Shown here piece after piece: positions 51,301 to 63,305 of a stretch of DNA of 64,000 nt. The position numbers were made by a program, and so were the translations under genes. Source of the DNA: Tetrahymena elliotti 4EA (Eukaryota > Ciliophora > Oligohymenophorea > Hymenostomatida > Tetrahymenidae); the NCBI GenBank assembly GCA_000231825.2, contig JH720304.1, positions 1,505,068 to 1,569,067 of the forward strand, written 5' to 3'. Position 1 is the first letter of the stretch, and every line of letters begins with the position of its first letter. The notes under the pieces were generated by a model. The model ran no database searches, had not been told where the DNA came from, and saw nothing but the letters and a program-made list of their open reading frames with translations.

Positions 51301-52866
51301 AAAAATCACTAGAAGGATTAATCAGATAAGCTTCAAAGTTTAAAAATTGAAAATGCTTAATGGTATTATGAAGAAAATAAATAATATTAAAATAAATCTG
51401 TTTAATTTGACTAAACCAGATGTTTAATAATTGATGGTTTCTACAGAGTATTTATTAGTAAAAAGAATATTAATCAAACTGACTAATAATTTCTATTTAT
51501 TTATAGCAAATAAAATAATGATGAATAAATCAAATAAGAAGAAAGAGAAGTTAGGTTTAACTTTTAAAATAGTGAAGTTTTAATTAAATTCTTGAATCTT
51601 TCTCTAAGCTTTCAATATTTCTTTAAGCTCTACCCTGAATTGTATAAAATTATAATGGATATGGGTAACATTATTAACTAGTAAAATTATGATGACATCA
51701 TTTTATATGCTACTGAGACATCTGTAAAATAAAAGAATATTAATGGCTTGATTTTTGAAGAGTAAGTTTATAGAGTCGTTTTTGATGAAGATAAATATTA
51801 CATTTATCCAACTTAAAATCCCTTGTTTTAAAATAAATTTAATGCTAAAGATATACAATAAGAGAAAATATTTATAAACAGATAAGCTTTAATATCCGAA
51901 TAAAACTCTCGTTTTGGAAATTAACAAACTAAACATTAAAAAATTAATATCAAATATGACTTTGACAGACAAAATGCCTCTATAAATTAAAAAAATTATG
52001 AACTGAAACTTCTAGTTGAAAAGTAAGATCTTGATAGAGCATAAAATAGTTTAGACCTTTTCTTCAAATATAGGAAGGGTACATATGAACAAGCTAAAAA
52101 AAGATAAATTGAAAAAATAGAATAATAAAATAGTTTGAAATTTTAGTACTATACTCCTAAACTCAAAAAGCTCATGATTAAAGAATTTAAAATTAATTAA
52201 TATAAAACTATTGATTATAATGACAATGAGTGTTTTTACGTGATTACCTCAGAATCTAAGACTAAGTAACATTCTTTTAATTATTTATTTTCTTTAAATC
52301 TATTTTATGTTTAAATTAGGATTAAAAACTTCGAAAAAAATAAGATAAGCTACCTCAAAATTTTTAAAGAAGAAAATTGGCTAGAATTACTAAAACAGCA
52401 AGATGAAAAAATTAAATCCATGAACATTAATATAGAAGAAACAAAGTACTTTATAGATGAGCTTTCAACAATTCAAACAGAGTATCTTTACTAACTCAAA
52501 GATTGGGAAATCACAAATTTAAAATCTTATTTCTTTTTGATTTACAGCAAGAAAATAAAACCATTTTTATCTGAGTATGAAGTTTTAACTTAAGACTCTG
52601 ATAAATAATCTAAACAGGAGGAGTTTAATAATTAATTTTAATTAGAATTCTAAATAATAAGTAAAAATACTATTTTACACCATTACTTAACTAATAAAGA
52701 TTAAATAAAAGAGTATGCTTTCTATAATAACTTTGAATAGATAAAATGTTAAACATCTAATAGACCAGATTTATAGGAATTAAATGTGTTGGTTTTCCTA
52801 AGATAAAAAAAACTTTTTTAGATCAAAAATATACCTCTATTTTACCTTGTATTCCTAAAAAAATGA
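48350..52866 (+). CDS. Large protein of unknown function, possible KH-like and WWE-like segments
   Basis: Four exons (48350-49430, 49489-50144, 50197-52265, 52320-52866) encode 1450 residues. The introns are 58, 52 and 54 nt, all GT-AG and phase-consistent. The second intron, GTATTT to AACAG, joins what otherwise look like two overlapping frames in different phases (the upstream one would stop at 50256-50258). The N-terminal part is helical and charged. A KH-like pattern of alternating strands and helices occurs around KYKFTIISEPLEG, followed by MEKIKQIIMKKLNKL. Near 51350 the segment QWYYEENKQYQNKSVQFD followed by CLIIDGFYRVFI resembles a WWE fold, by eye only. No catalytic motif is seen at the C-terminus. 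Function is not assigned; comparison with multi-KH/WWE proteins of the PARP/Deltex kind is only a suggestion. Confidence 0.75.
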
Positions 52867-53732
52867 ATGACATCTAAAAAAATTAAGGCAGATAAATTTC
52901 TAAGCCCAAACAAAAATAAATAAGTTAATAACTTAGTTCATTCTAATTTAAATAAAATTTTTAAAATAGTCTAACTTCATTTAAAATTAAATCTTAAATA
53001 TGTTTTTAATTCTATTATTAAATAAGCAATCATTTGTCTTTTGTAATTTTATCAAACTTTTCAATGCTTAATAACTAACTTTTAAATCTAGTACTAAGTA
53101 TCAAATTTTTAATTCAAAAAATCAAAAGAAAAATGAAATAGGAGACTACTGAAGATCAGTTTTATCCTCTGCTTTAGTAAAAAATGTATTTATTTTAGTT
53201 TAAAAATAAGTTGTGAAAAAACAAAATTTATTTTGAAAAAAACTTATCTTTTTAAATAAAAAATGAAATTGGTAAATTTAAAACAATAATCAAATTACAA
53301 ACGAGTACACAAAAAATTATTTTTTTAAACTAATTACTGGATATAAAATTTTACTAATTTAATTATTAATGATATTTTTTTTATTAAATTTTTAATAACT
53401 AAAATTCATATTTAATATTTTTTTTGAAAATGTCATGATTAATATTTTTTTTACAAATTTAATTTTTATGTAATTAAATTATTATTGAATTTCTTAATAA
53501 AATGGGTAGTTTACATGAAATATCTGTTTGGAATTAGTTAAAAAATATTGTAGAGATAGGTATCTTTTTAAATGTTATTTTGAAACTCTAATTTATTGAT
53601 GAAAATGATAATTATTTTTTCACTCTTGTAATAGAAAATTTAAAATAATATATTTATAATAATCTTTTTAACAAAAAATAAATACAATTTTAATATTGAG
53701 AAATATGAAAACATTGAAAAATATTTTTAAAT
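52867..53732. other. Convergent intergenic spacer
   Basis: AT-rich DNA between two 3' gene ends. Apart from the doubtful short frame at 53133-53216, nothing is seen. Confidence 0.55.
53133..53216 (+). CDS. Very short open frame, doubtful
   Basis: ATG 53133 opens 27 residues starting MKQETTEDQFYPLLQQK and stops at TGA 53214. The first half is less AT-rich than its surroundings. There is no support beyond composition; it could be a gene fragment or chance. Confidence 0.15.
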
Positions 53733-54524
53733 TCAACTCATGTTTAATCCACCAGTTTCTAAATTTTCTTAATATTCACTCTTAGTAACAGGAACTAAAG
53801 GTATTATTTCTTTAGGTGGTTCGGAGAAGCAGCGGAATCTTTTATCAGAGATTTAATCAATTTTTTCATGATAATTTAAACGAATAGGCTCCTCTGAATC
53901 ATATATCTCTTTAAATGAGTTGAAATTTTTTAACTTCATTTCTGTATACTTTTAAGGATGCTTTTTTCTAAGCTGTTCATCTCTTTCTTTTTCTTTACTT
54001 AGCTTGGCAATATTTTTAATGTTATCTTTTTCTCTTTTTTCTTCTTTATCTACTAACTTTGGTCTCATTTGAAGGAAAGAATCAATTGAGTAGCACATTA
54101 ACTATTTAGTAATTGGATCATATTTAGTAGCAAAGTAATTAGTTTGATTGCAGACTAATTTAGAAGTATAAGTTACAGCAACATTTTTATCTTATTTCTT
54201 CTTAGGATCTTCATCTTCATCATCAGAAAGCATTCCGTCCATATTTCTTCTTGACATTTCTTCTTCTATTGAAAAATTCTCAATAGGAGCACGAAGTTTA
54301 TAATGAATATCTAAACGCTTTTATAAATTACGGTAGTCACAATGTGAAACTTACAAATACTTATCAAATTCTTAATTATCTTTTTCTTAAATTGGGTATT
54401 ATAAAACATGGATTGGAGATCTGAAAGGTACATAAATTAAATCTATTTCATCTACAATCTACTTTTCTCCACCATTTTATTTTGCAGAGTTATCAATCTC
54501 TATCTCCATTTAGGTTGGCTTCAT
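53733..54524 (-). CDS. POLR3E: RNA polymerase III subunit RPC5/RPC37 (POLR3E, Sin-like)
   Basis: An intronless frame of 263 residues, TGA at 53735-53733. The N-terminal block DEIDLIYVPFRSPIHVLQYP matches the Sin-like/RPC37 signature (E-I-D-V...LY-L-Q-Y-P). It is followed by the about 80-residue region with LDIHYKLRAPIENFS, and then YDPITKQLMCYSIDSFLQMRPKLVD, matching the family's 'Pro-x-x-x-x-L-Q-x-RP-x-x-x-x-x-D' end of the dimerisation domain. This subunit pairs with RPC53/RPC4 to form the TFIIF-like heterodimer of Pol III, needed for termination and re-initiation. The length is near yeast C37 (282) and much shorter than human RPC5. The central acidic stretch (DDEDEDPKKK) and the basic coiled region after it are normal for fungi and protists. 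Confidence 0.85.
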
Positions 54525-55841
54525 TTTTATATGTGAATATTATGCCTTTAGTATTTAAACAGTTTAATCCTACTTTAATGTTTGCTTTATTAACTTATTG
54601 ATTAATTGACTTTAAATAAACTTCTAAATGAAATTATTTATATCTTTTTAGATATGCTTATATTTATTACTAAGACACTTTAATTTAATTAATTCTGCAA
54701 AATAATTAATTATTAATTGCTTATTCAATTAATCATAATTATTAGCAATTATCTTAAGCATTCTCTTAAAATTAAAAAATAATTTTTAAATTAATCAACA
54801 CAGCTTATAATAACTCAATATTTCTTTTAAACTATAATTTAAATAAATAGCAAATTAAATATTATAGCTTAATTAAATTACAATTTAATAAAAAATAATA
54901 AATAAATTTAGAAAATATTGAATAAAAAGAAAGATTTCTCTTTAAATTAACTTAAAAGGAATTTAAATTTAATTTCCTTTCTAGTATTTAAAGCAAAAAA
55001 AACTACTGAAAAGATTTAAAAAATAAATTTCTGCAAAAAAGACAATATTTTAAAAGAACGTTAATTGTATTAAACTCCCTTTTTTAGTAAAAAAACCAGT
55101 AAATTTAAACATTAAAATTAAATCAAAAATAATTACTTTTTCAACTTAAAAAGAATTTGATTGAGGTTTATTTTATTTCAAGCTAATAATAAATAATATA
55201 AATAAAAAAGTTGAGTATCTTTATCAAATTAAATTAGAATTTATTTTAAAAGTAATACAGAAATTTAATAAACAGAAATATTTGAAATTAAATAATTTTA
55301 TTTTTTTATTATTTAAAAGTAAAAAGTAAAATTTTAAAATTAAAATAATAATTTTGCTCACAAAATATTTGTAAAGCTGAGCTCGACTCAAAAATCTTTT
55401 ATGTTGCAAAATTTAGAAAAACTGAAATATCTATTAAGTGAGCTTATTTCAATCCAATCTATTTTAATATCTTCTATTTAACAAAAGTAAGAAATAAAAT
55501 TAAGCAATAATAGAGTAAAATTTTAGAAAAATATGATTTATCTTTTAATATCAATCATATATCTTAAAAATAAATTGATTCAAACCTATTAGAAAGAAAA
55601 TTTTTGATTTAATAAAAAGAAACAATAAACCTATTATCCTAAATATAATATTACTCAATTAGAATTAAATTTATTAAATGACGTATACTATTTGATATAT
55701 CAACTTTTTTTAATCAAAGATTATTTATTTGATATCACAAAATTTTTGATATTTATCTTAATTAGTTGAATTTTTAATCAAAAAGATATTAAAAATAGTT
55801 AATTGAGAGAGAAAGGAGTTTATTTTGAAGATTTTTTAAAA
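54525..55841. promoter_or_regulatory. Divergent intergenic region, AT-rich
   Basis: It separates head-to-head genes (RPC5-like on -, B-box-like on +), so it carries both promoters. No coding frame is supported; a short frame at 55224-55409 has noncoding composition. No motif stands out. Confidence 0.45.
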
Positions 55842-57572
55842 ATGGTAGATTAAGTAAATTAAAAAGAGATGAAAATTGATAAGGGGTTTGAACTTAAATG
55901 TAATAAGCATACCAGATGGGATTATATTTACATTCATTTGTAAGAAAATTCTTAAGATATCTTAAAATGTTAAGATTGTATAATTGAAGAATAGCTGAGA
56001 ACAGAAAATCTTATTTAAATTTATAAGATTATGGAAAGTAATGAAAATACTATTTTTAAAAATTGGCCTCCCTTTTCAAATGATAAAAAGAATTAACTTT
56101 ACTAAGATATTTGCTAAGAAACAAATAAAAATAATGAGATAGATTAAATATAAGCTTAACTGTAGAAGTATTTCAATGAATTGCAGGAATCAATTGTTCA
56201 AAAAATATAATCAATCTTCAAAAAAATAGCTTCTTAGTTAAATGAAGTATTCTAATCAGAGTCTTAGATATTAAATATTTACAATGAAGTATCATAAAAG
56301 AAAGAATTAAAAAATATTTTATCATCTATAAGTGCAGATAAACATGATAAAATGTAATAATTAGAGAAAATAATCACAGAAAAAATTAATCAAAAAACTT
56401 TGAACACTGAAATATTTGTAAACGCTATACATGACATTTAAATAAATAAGCCCATTTTTAATTTACAATCAGCTAAAAATATTCAAAAGCAAATAATGAA
56501 CTTACTTGAGTTGGTAGAAGTCTATGAAATTTAACCTTAATTATAAATAGATTTAAACAACTCTATAATAAGCTATAAATAATCTGCATAGCTATTTCAA
56601 AGGACACTTGATGATAAAGTGAAAATAATTTTGGATTTAATAGGAAATAAATCTAACTTTTGTAATTTTGAATTTCTCAATTAAATTGAATAAACTCTTA
56701 CAGAAAATAAATTTATTTTTAAAAATGTTTCTTTTGAAGATGTTTATTTAGACTAATGCTATCCTATTGATTTTAGTTTACTAAAAAGTAACTAGATATA
56801 AGATTTGGGTCTTTTAAAAGATTACATCTTTTCTAATGAGCAAAAGTATTTGGTCCATTAATAGCCTTAGAATTAAATAAATTAAGATATTTAACCTATT
56901 TCTTACTAAATACTTTAGTTTATTTAGAAAAATCCTTCTTTCAGCTAAGTTTATTAATAATAATTTGAAAATCTTTTACTTAAATATCCAATATTCGATG
57001 AAGTAGTTGATGATCCTAAGTAAGAAATACCACTCAAATTCGAGCTTTCTGATAAAGATAGCAAATAACATGTAAATTTAGTTCAAAATACCTTCAAGAG
57101 TTGGGTCTTCTAGTTAAATTTAAATACATACTGTTAAGCTTATATCCCCTTCAAAATTGACAATAATCTTAAATATATTGCTAGAGTAAGAAGTTAATGC
57201 CAAAGATAAGATCACATCTGGATTGGTTTAGTACCTGTTGAAGAGAGAAGCACTACTTTTATTTATGATTAAAGTATTATTTCTTTCAGATTTAACTCTA
57301 AATCATATAATAAAGTCAAAGAAGTAGTAAAAGGAAAGCCTCTACACAATATTTCTAATATAGAAGAACTTGAAATACACTTTTGTGTTAAAGATAAATA
57401 TTTTGCATGTACAGACTTCCCAAATTACTAAAATCTCAGCAAAGCTTCTCAAGAATTCTCCAACATATTTGATATAAATAATGAATATAATTTGGCATTT
57501 TTATTGTACCATTAAAATTCCAAAATTTAATTAACTTTCTTCTAATCTGTTAATGAGTTCCCTGCTATTTGA
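55842..57572 (+). CDS. Cys/His (B-box-like) N-terminal, coiled-coil protein
   Basis: An intronless frame of 576 residues ending in TGA at 57570-57572. Residues about 17-45 carry a metal-binding-like pattern: CNKHTRWDY, then 24 residues on, KCQDC. This resembles the truncated B-box-type zinc motif seen at the start of many ciliate-specific proteins. It is followed by about 250 residues of Gln/Asn/Lys-rich helical, probably coiled-coil sequence. The last about 150 residues look globular (HIWIGLVPVEERSTTFIYDQ; IEELEIHFCVKDKYFACTD), possibly a SPRY-like or other beta-sandwich fold, judged only by strand periodicity. The layout recalls TRIM-like architecture without a RING. No enzymatic motif is seen. 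The start is the first ATG after an A-rich leader. Confidence 0.75.
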
Positions 57573-58566
57573 TCAATTGATTTATCCTTTTTGTATTTGC
57601 ATTTTTCAAATGTCATCTTAAATTTTTATCAATTTTTAAAGACAAACTTCAAACAAATTTTATTATAATTTTTTTTTTCTTGAAAGATTTTGCAAAAATA
57701 AATAACTTAATTAGAAGAAACATTTTCTCAAAATATTTTTTTTTAAAGAAGCAGAGATAGGTGACTAAACTATTTATTTGAAATCAAAAATTTTTTATCA
57801 TTTATTTTTTAACTAATTTGTCATTTAAAAAATTTTTTTTACTTCCAACTTCATCACTCCTTGTAAAGTTTAAATTTTATCTTTAAATAATTGGCTTAAA
57901 AAAATATATTCTATTGAATCATTTAAAAAACTATTTTAGAAGAGTTAAACATAAAAATAAAATAAATTTCTGTAAAAATCTCCATCACGAATAATCTTTT
58001 TAAGCTTTAAATATTTTAAGGTTTTTGTTTGGAAATAAAATAATCTGAAAATAAAAGGAAGTTGATGAAAATTAATAAAAAATTAAAATTATAAATAATA
58101 TTGTACTAAAAATTGTTTTTATAATTAGAGTCAATATAGACATTAATATAAATGGGATAATATTAAGATAAAGTTGATATAATTTATAGTAATAAAAATT
58201 ATATAAATTTATTAAGAATTTGTTTGTTTGAATTTTTGTTTTATTTTGCAATTAAATAGGTTTTATTACAATTCAATTTATATTGTAATTATTTATTTGT
58301 TCGTTCATTGAATTGTTTCTTAGACAAAAGCAATTTGTTTATTTGTTTGTTTGTTTATTTATTTATATTTTCTTTATAAAAGTTAAGAGTTTATTTTAAG
58401 ATTGATAGAAATTATTATTATATTTTGAGGTTTATACTCACTCATTCATAATATTTATAATTATCATAAATCATTTACAAATTTTAAATTAGTTGATAAA
58501 TTGATTTTATTTGAACAGTCTAAAAATATGAATTTTTCCTTTATTTTCAATCCAATTTTAAAGCCT
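57573..58566. other. Convergent intergenic spacer with TTTG repeats
   Basis: AT-rich DNA between two 3' ends, with a simple TTTG/TTTA repeat tract at about 58331-58366. No gene is seen. Confidence 0.6.
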
Positions 58567-61500
58567 TCAATGAAGATTACGGTTGTTTCTTGAAATAAGG
58601 GATCCATTCTACTATATTGAATAGTGTCCATAGTTGTTGTGATTGTTAGAATTTACATTAGAGGCATGTGAATTATTTCCAAGAGAAGGTAAATTATTAT
58701 ATATAGTTGATTAAAAGTTGTATTGATTAGCTTAGTTATTGTAATTCATAGAATTAAAATTAGGAAATTCATTGTAATGAGTAGCATTACTTGAGTTACG
58801 ATTATTTTATTATCCCATCACATGACTACTACTAAACATACCATTATTATTATTGTTGCTGCTGCTATTTTAATTAGAAGAATTACTGCTTATGACATTA
58901 TAGTTATTTATATGCGAAAAATCACCAGGTTTGTTTTATTATGAGTTAAAATTAGCCATACTTCCATTAGACATAACTATTGTTTATATATTATTTCTAT
59001 TTGGATTTGTTGCTTATACTTGAGAAGAGTTTCCTCCTATTAAATTATTGGCAGCATTTGAGACAAATGTATTTCCTTTGTTTGGTTTAATTTAGCTATT
59101 ACCTTTTTATAGTTTATCAAGAATAGCAGATGAAGAAGTTAGAAGCTAAGCTTGGATATTATTTTTTTATTATTGAGTTAAGTTGCTATTTGTATTGTTA
59201 TTATTCACAATAGCTGGTTGTGAAGGAATATTGGTGTTAGTTGGAATTCTTATACTTCCATTATTATTGCTGCTATTGTTAGTTGTAGTTTAGATATTGA
59301 TATTTTAAATTGTATTTATGTTAGCAATTACATTATGATTTTTATATTGTTACACTTTTTACAGTATTTACTGTTGTTCCTAATTTTATTTTTATTTCTA
59401 ATTATTATTCATCATCACTTTATCGAAATATGCAACACTTTGTTATAAGGATTGCTAAAGTTAATTTAAATTGCTAGAATTTGATGGCTTTAAGCTAAAG
59501 GTTATGATAGTACGTCCTACTTAAATGCCTACCTTTTCAGAAAGAATAGGATAGTTCTTATCTAGTTTTACTAAAGTACCGAATTTAGAATTGTTATCAA
59601 AGAGTAAAAATTATCCATTTTCATACTTAATATAACTATGGAATCTACTTACAGAAATATCTTAGACTCTAATATCACATGTATGTCCTCTTCCCTATTA
59701 ATGTTTTAAATTTAAAATTTAGAGCAACTTTTTAAAAAATAATTCTTAATTTTTATTTTTATTTAAATTGAGATTTTGTTTTTGTAAAAGAAAAAAATAA
59801 ATGATTAATTACAAGTTTAGCCTAATCTTCTGGATTTTTCAAATTATTGATAATATAGAGACCCATAGAAACTTTTTTTTCTCTGGAAATGCTTTCTAGA
59901 ATGATATAGTTGCCTTCAGGTCTAGCAGTTTCTACAAGAGACAATTTTTTATTATTTATATTTATAATTTTAGGGAGAGGTTGCTTGCAAACTTCACATT
60001 CTAAATTTCTAAAAAAATAAGAATTAAGAATTGATTAATAAACTATTAATTTTATTTTATTACTTCCATTTGAAGGTAGAAATGAATGGAGGAGAGTATT
60101 TCTTGTGAACTTTACTTTCAACCCAATGCTTCAAACATTCAAAATGCATATATTCACAAGAACCCCTACAATTGCAAGGATTAAGGAGGGGGTTTTCTGA
60201 ACATTATTCTTCTTCACACAAACAAATTCTGCAAGTTTTAGTCTCAGTTTTCGAATAATCAATGTTAAAGTTATATTGTTCTTACTAAACAAATTAAAAT
60301 ATTATATTTATTCAATTTAAATTGATCAGAATAATTTATTTATTAAAGCTTGTTACATCGCAAAAGATATCATTAATTTATTGGAGTCCATGCTCTTCTG
60401 TATATTTTTCAATGACACAATATTCAACTCTTCCTAGCTTAATCATATCACCAACTTATAATGGATATCCCTAATTAATTAATAAAAAAATAAACATAAA
60501 AATTAGTTTACAAAATAGAAAAATAATGAATAATTTGATAGGTTGTTTTGGTTTTTACTTAAATAATAAATTTTAAGTGTAATTTTATTAATTTCAAATT
60601 TTTTGTTTAATTGTTGCACCAATCAAAATCATAATTATATTTCTTGTTAAACTATGCTTTTAGGTTTAATGGTGATATTTTAATTTAATTCTATTTCATA
60701 ATTAATTCAAGTTAAATTATCAATCTATCAATCAATTTCTATTTTACTATTTTAGAGTAGGTTTTTTCAATTAATTTTAATATTATTTTCTTATTTCAAA
60801 GCTAAATCACCCAACAAATATTTTTTTAAATGACTAAATTCTATTTAAAATTTTATAAATCATTTATTCTTTACCTTTTATTCTCCCTTTTGATTTCTCA
60901 AGAAGCGCACAATTAAGTAAGCATCATTGTTACTGTTATTTTCTTTGCTCGAATTATTTTATTTTCCCAGGGCATCTGTACTGCTACTACCACTTGTATT
61001 GCTATCTGAATTACTAGATTATGTACTAGGATTTATATAATAACTTGCTATTAAAAAAAAAATATTTAATCAGAATATGAAATATTATGGATTAGTTTAT
61101 TATAAACATGCTAGTTTGCATAAGTACATGAAGTAAACAAAAATGCTATATTGAAGTGGTTTATTTTATATTATTTTGTTCTGTTTTATGATTATTTTCA
61201 TTAGTAGAGAATAGAAAATAGTAATTTTTAAATATGTAATAGACTTACGCTAAATAGAGTCCTTTTGAGTAATGCTAGCTAGTACTCTGCAATTCTCGTC
61301 TTCGATTCTCTCATTGTAATCAACAATTTTAATTTGCTTATTATCTAGTTTAAATTTACATAAAATGAAATGATGTCTTTTTATTTAGCTGATTATGTAT
61401 TTTTGTATTCCTAGTTTATATAAGCTGTTTGCTTGCTTGCTTGCTTGATTGATTGCTTGCTTGTTTAATTAGTTTGCTCTTTTTTAAATGCCTTTACTAA

Positions 61501-61869
61501 AAATTAACTTTGCTTTCGAGCAAACAAACAAGCAAAAAAGCAAGCGCTAAAATAAAAGCAATCCTAGGTAGGGACTACACATAAATATTTAAGAGTGTAT
61601 ACCTTATCTTACTATTTAGCAAGGGTTATCAACGCGGTGCTTTTCAGTTTAAACTGACTCACTTTCATAATCGAATAGGCCATGAGAATCTTTATCCCAT
61701 GTAGTGAACTTCAATTCGACCCTAAAAATAATAAAAAATAATGATTAAATTGAAATTGAATTTAATTAGAGGAGTTTGAATTCAGAAAAAAGACGATATT
61801 TGCAAATTTTCAAATAATTTTTTACTAGTTTCTTTCTCTCAAAGGTTGTTTTTATGCTTTTTGATTCAT
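58567..61869 (-). CDS. RING-CH (RINGv) plus FHA domain protein with Gln/Asn-rich tail
   Basis: Eight exons (61869-61826, 61721-61603, 61344-61249, 61047-60875, 60470-60357, 60284-60064, 60008-59813, 59694-58567) sum exactly to 697 codons (696 residues), with seven GT-AG introns of 55-404 nt. From residue 200 the C4HC3 RINGv pattern is complete: CRIC, CNC, HFEC, CEVC. RINGv domains are E2-recruiting ubiquitin-ligase modules (MARCH type). An FHA phosphothreonine-binding domain follows at about 265-365, with GRGHTCDIRV, SVSRFHSY and DNNSKFGTL matching the family's GR, SxxH and NxSxxGT positions. A segment before the RING, VGDMIKLGRVEYCVIE, looks like the end of an additional FHA-like sheet. The last about 300 residues are Asn/Gln/Ser-rich. 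No transmembrane helices, unlike MARCH ligases, so it is probably soluble. A role in phosphorylation-directed ubiquitination is inferred. Confidence 0.92.
61425..61547. repeat. GCTTGC-type inverted repeat inside an intron
   Basis: Tandem GCTTGCTTGC/GATT units at about 61425-61478 face a complementary GCAAACAAACAAGC...GCAAGC arm at about 61519-61547. Both lie within the 258-nt second intron of the RING-CH/FHA gene, so the pre-mRNA could fold into a long hairpin there. Confidence 0.6.
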
Positions 61870-63305
61870 TTTATATATGCTTTCAGGAGCTTATTCTCTC
61901 TTAACTTGACTAAGTTGTTTGTTTGTTTTTTTTTGTTAGTTAGTTATTTTTTTTTGGTATTATTTGGGCTTGCTAGTTTGCCTTGCTAATTAAACTAATT
62001 AATTTTTTGTTTGTTTGTTTGTTTGCTTGGAGTATGATTGATAATTAATGAATGTTTCTTATTTTTGATTGTTTATAATTTTTTATGATATTATTTCATT
62101 TGCGTATTTTAATTCCTAACAAAACATTTAATTTCTTAACAATGATAATTAATTAATTTTTTCGCGTTTTTGTTTCTCTTAATAAATTTTCTTTTTCCAT
62201 TCAAGTTATACATTTAATTTCTTCTTCTATTGCAAGGTTCATTCATTTTCATCTTTATTCCTCATTTTTTTCTTGATAGTTAGTTATTCAATCTTGATAT
62301 GCAACTTTTCTTTAACACAATACCATGGAATTCAATTGATCAAAACTAATCCATTAATTTTTACTAACAATATTTAATTTTCAAAAAATCTATGTTAATT
62401 ATTGTAAATCTCCCATTTGAAAATGATGAGGATTTTAAAGTATTAATTTAGATTTTTTATTCATTTATAATCTAAATAAATAATTCATTAACTTCTAAGT
62501 TTAAATGGTTTATTTTTAATGATATTTTAAAATTCCACATAATTTTTTCTCACAATATTTATTTTATTTTCTATTAAAAATAAATAATTTTAGTTTTTCT
62601 AAAATCGATGAATATGAGTTCTTAATATGTATCGTCATATAATGACCAGTAAAGATGTAAAACCAAATAAGCCTCAAAAGCCGCATTCCACATAAAAAGA
62701 TTAAATATCATAATAAATTTATTGAACAATTTCCTGATTAATTTATAAATATATCTACATGAAACTACTTCCATTTTTATTGTACTTACTATGAGTAATA
62801 AAGTCTTTAAACAAACCTCAATTTTATTAAATAAATTTTTTAAATGCGTTATTTTTATATGAAATAACCTATTTTAATTACTTTTAAATTTAAATTATTA
62901 AAAACCACAATCCTTGGATCAACAGCATCTAATAGATTATTTTCAACAGTAAATACAAAAAATATTTGTAACTTTTGCTCTTTCAAACTAATAATAGATT
63001 TTTTGAAATTTACTTTTTTGAAAATGCTTATTTACAGACAAAATAAAATTAACATATAAATAATATAAAATACAGCATCAAAAAATTAATTCATACAAAC
63101 AAACAGATCTTTCTTAGAAAAGAGATCTTTGTAAGTTTGAATTACAAATTATCAATTAATTAATTATTAATAATAAATTATTTATTTATTTTTTCTTTAT
63201 TTTTTGTTTGCTTGGTCTTTGTTTAATAAATTAGTTTTTGATTAGTAAACAAATTATATTTTTATGCGGATTTTCTATTGGTCGAAATTATAAATTTATT
63301 GGAAC
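61870..63305. other. AT-rich intergenic spacer with TTTG repeats
   Basis: The 5' flank of the RING-CH/FHA gene. It contains GTTTG tandem tracts at about 61917-61932 and 62008-62029 and a small AGATCT-ended inverted repeat at 63105-63128. No coding frame is supported. Confidence 0.55.
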
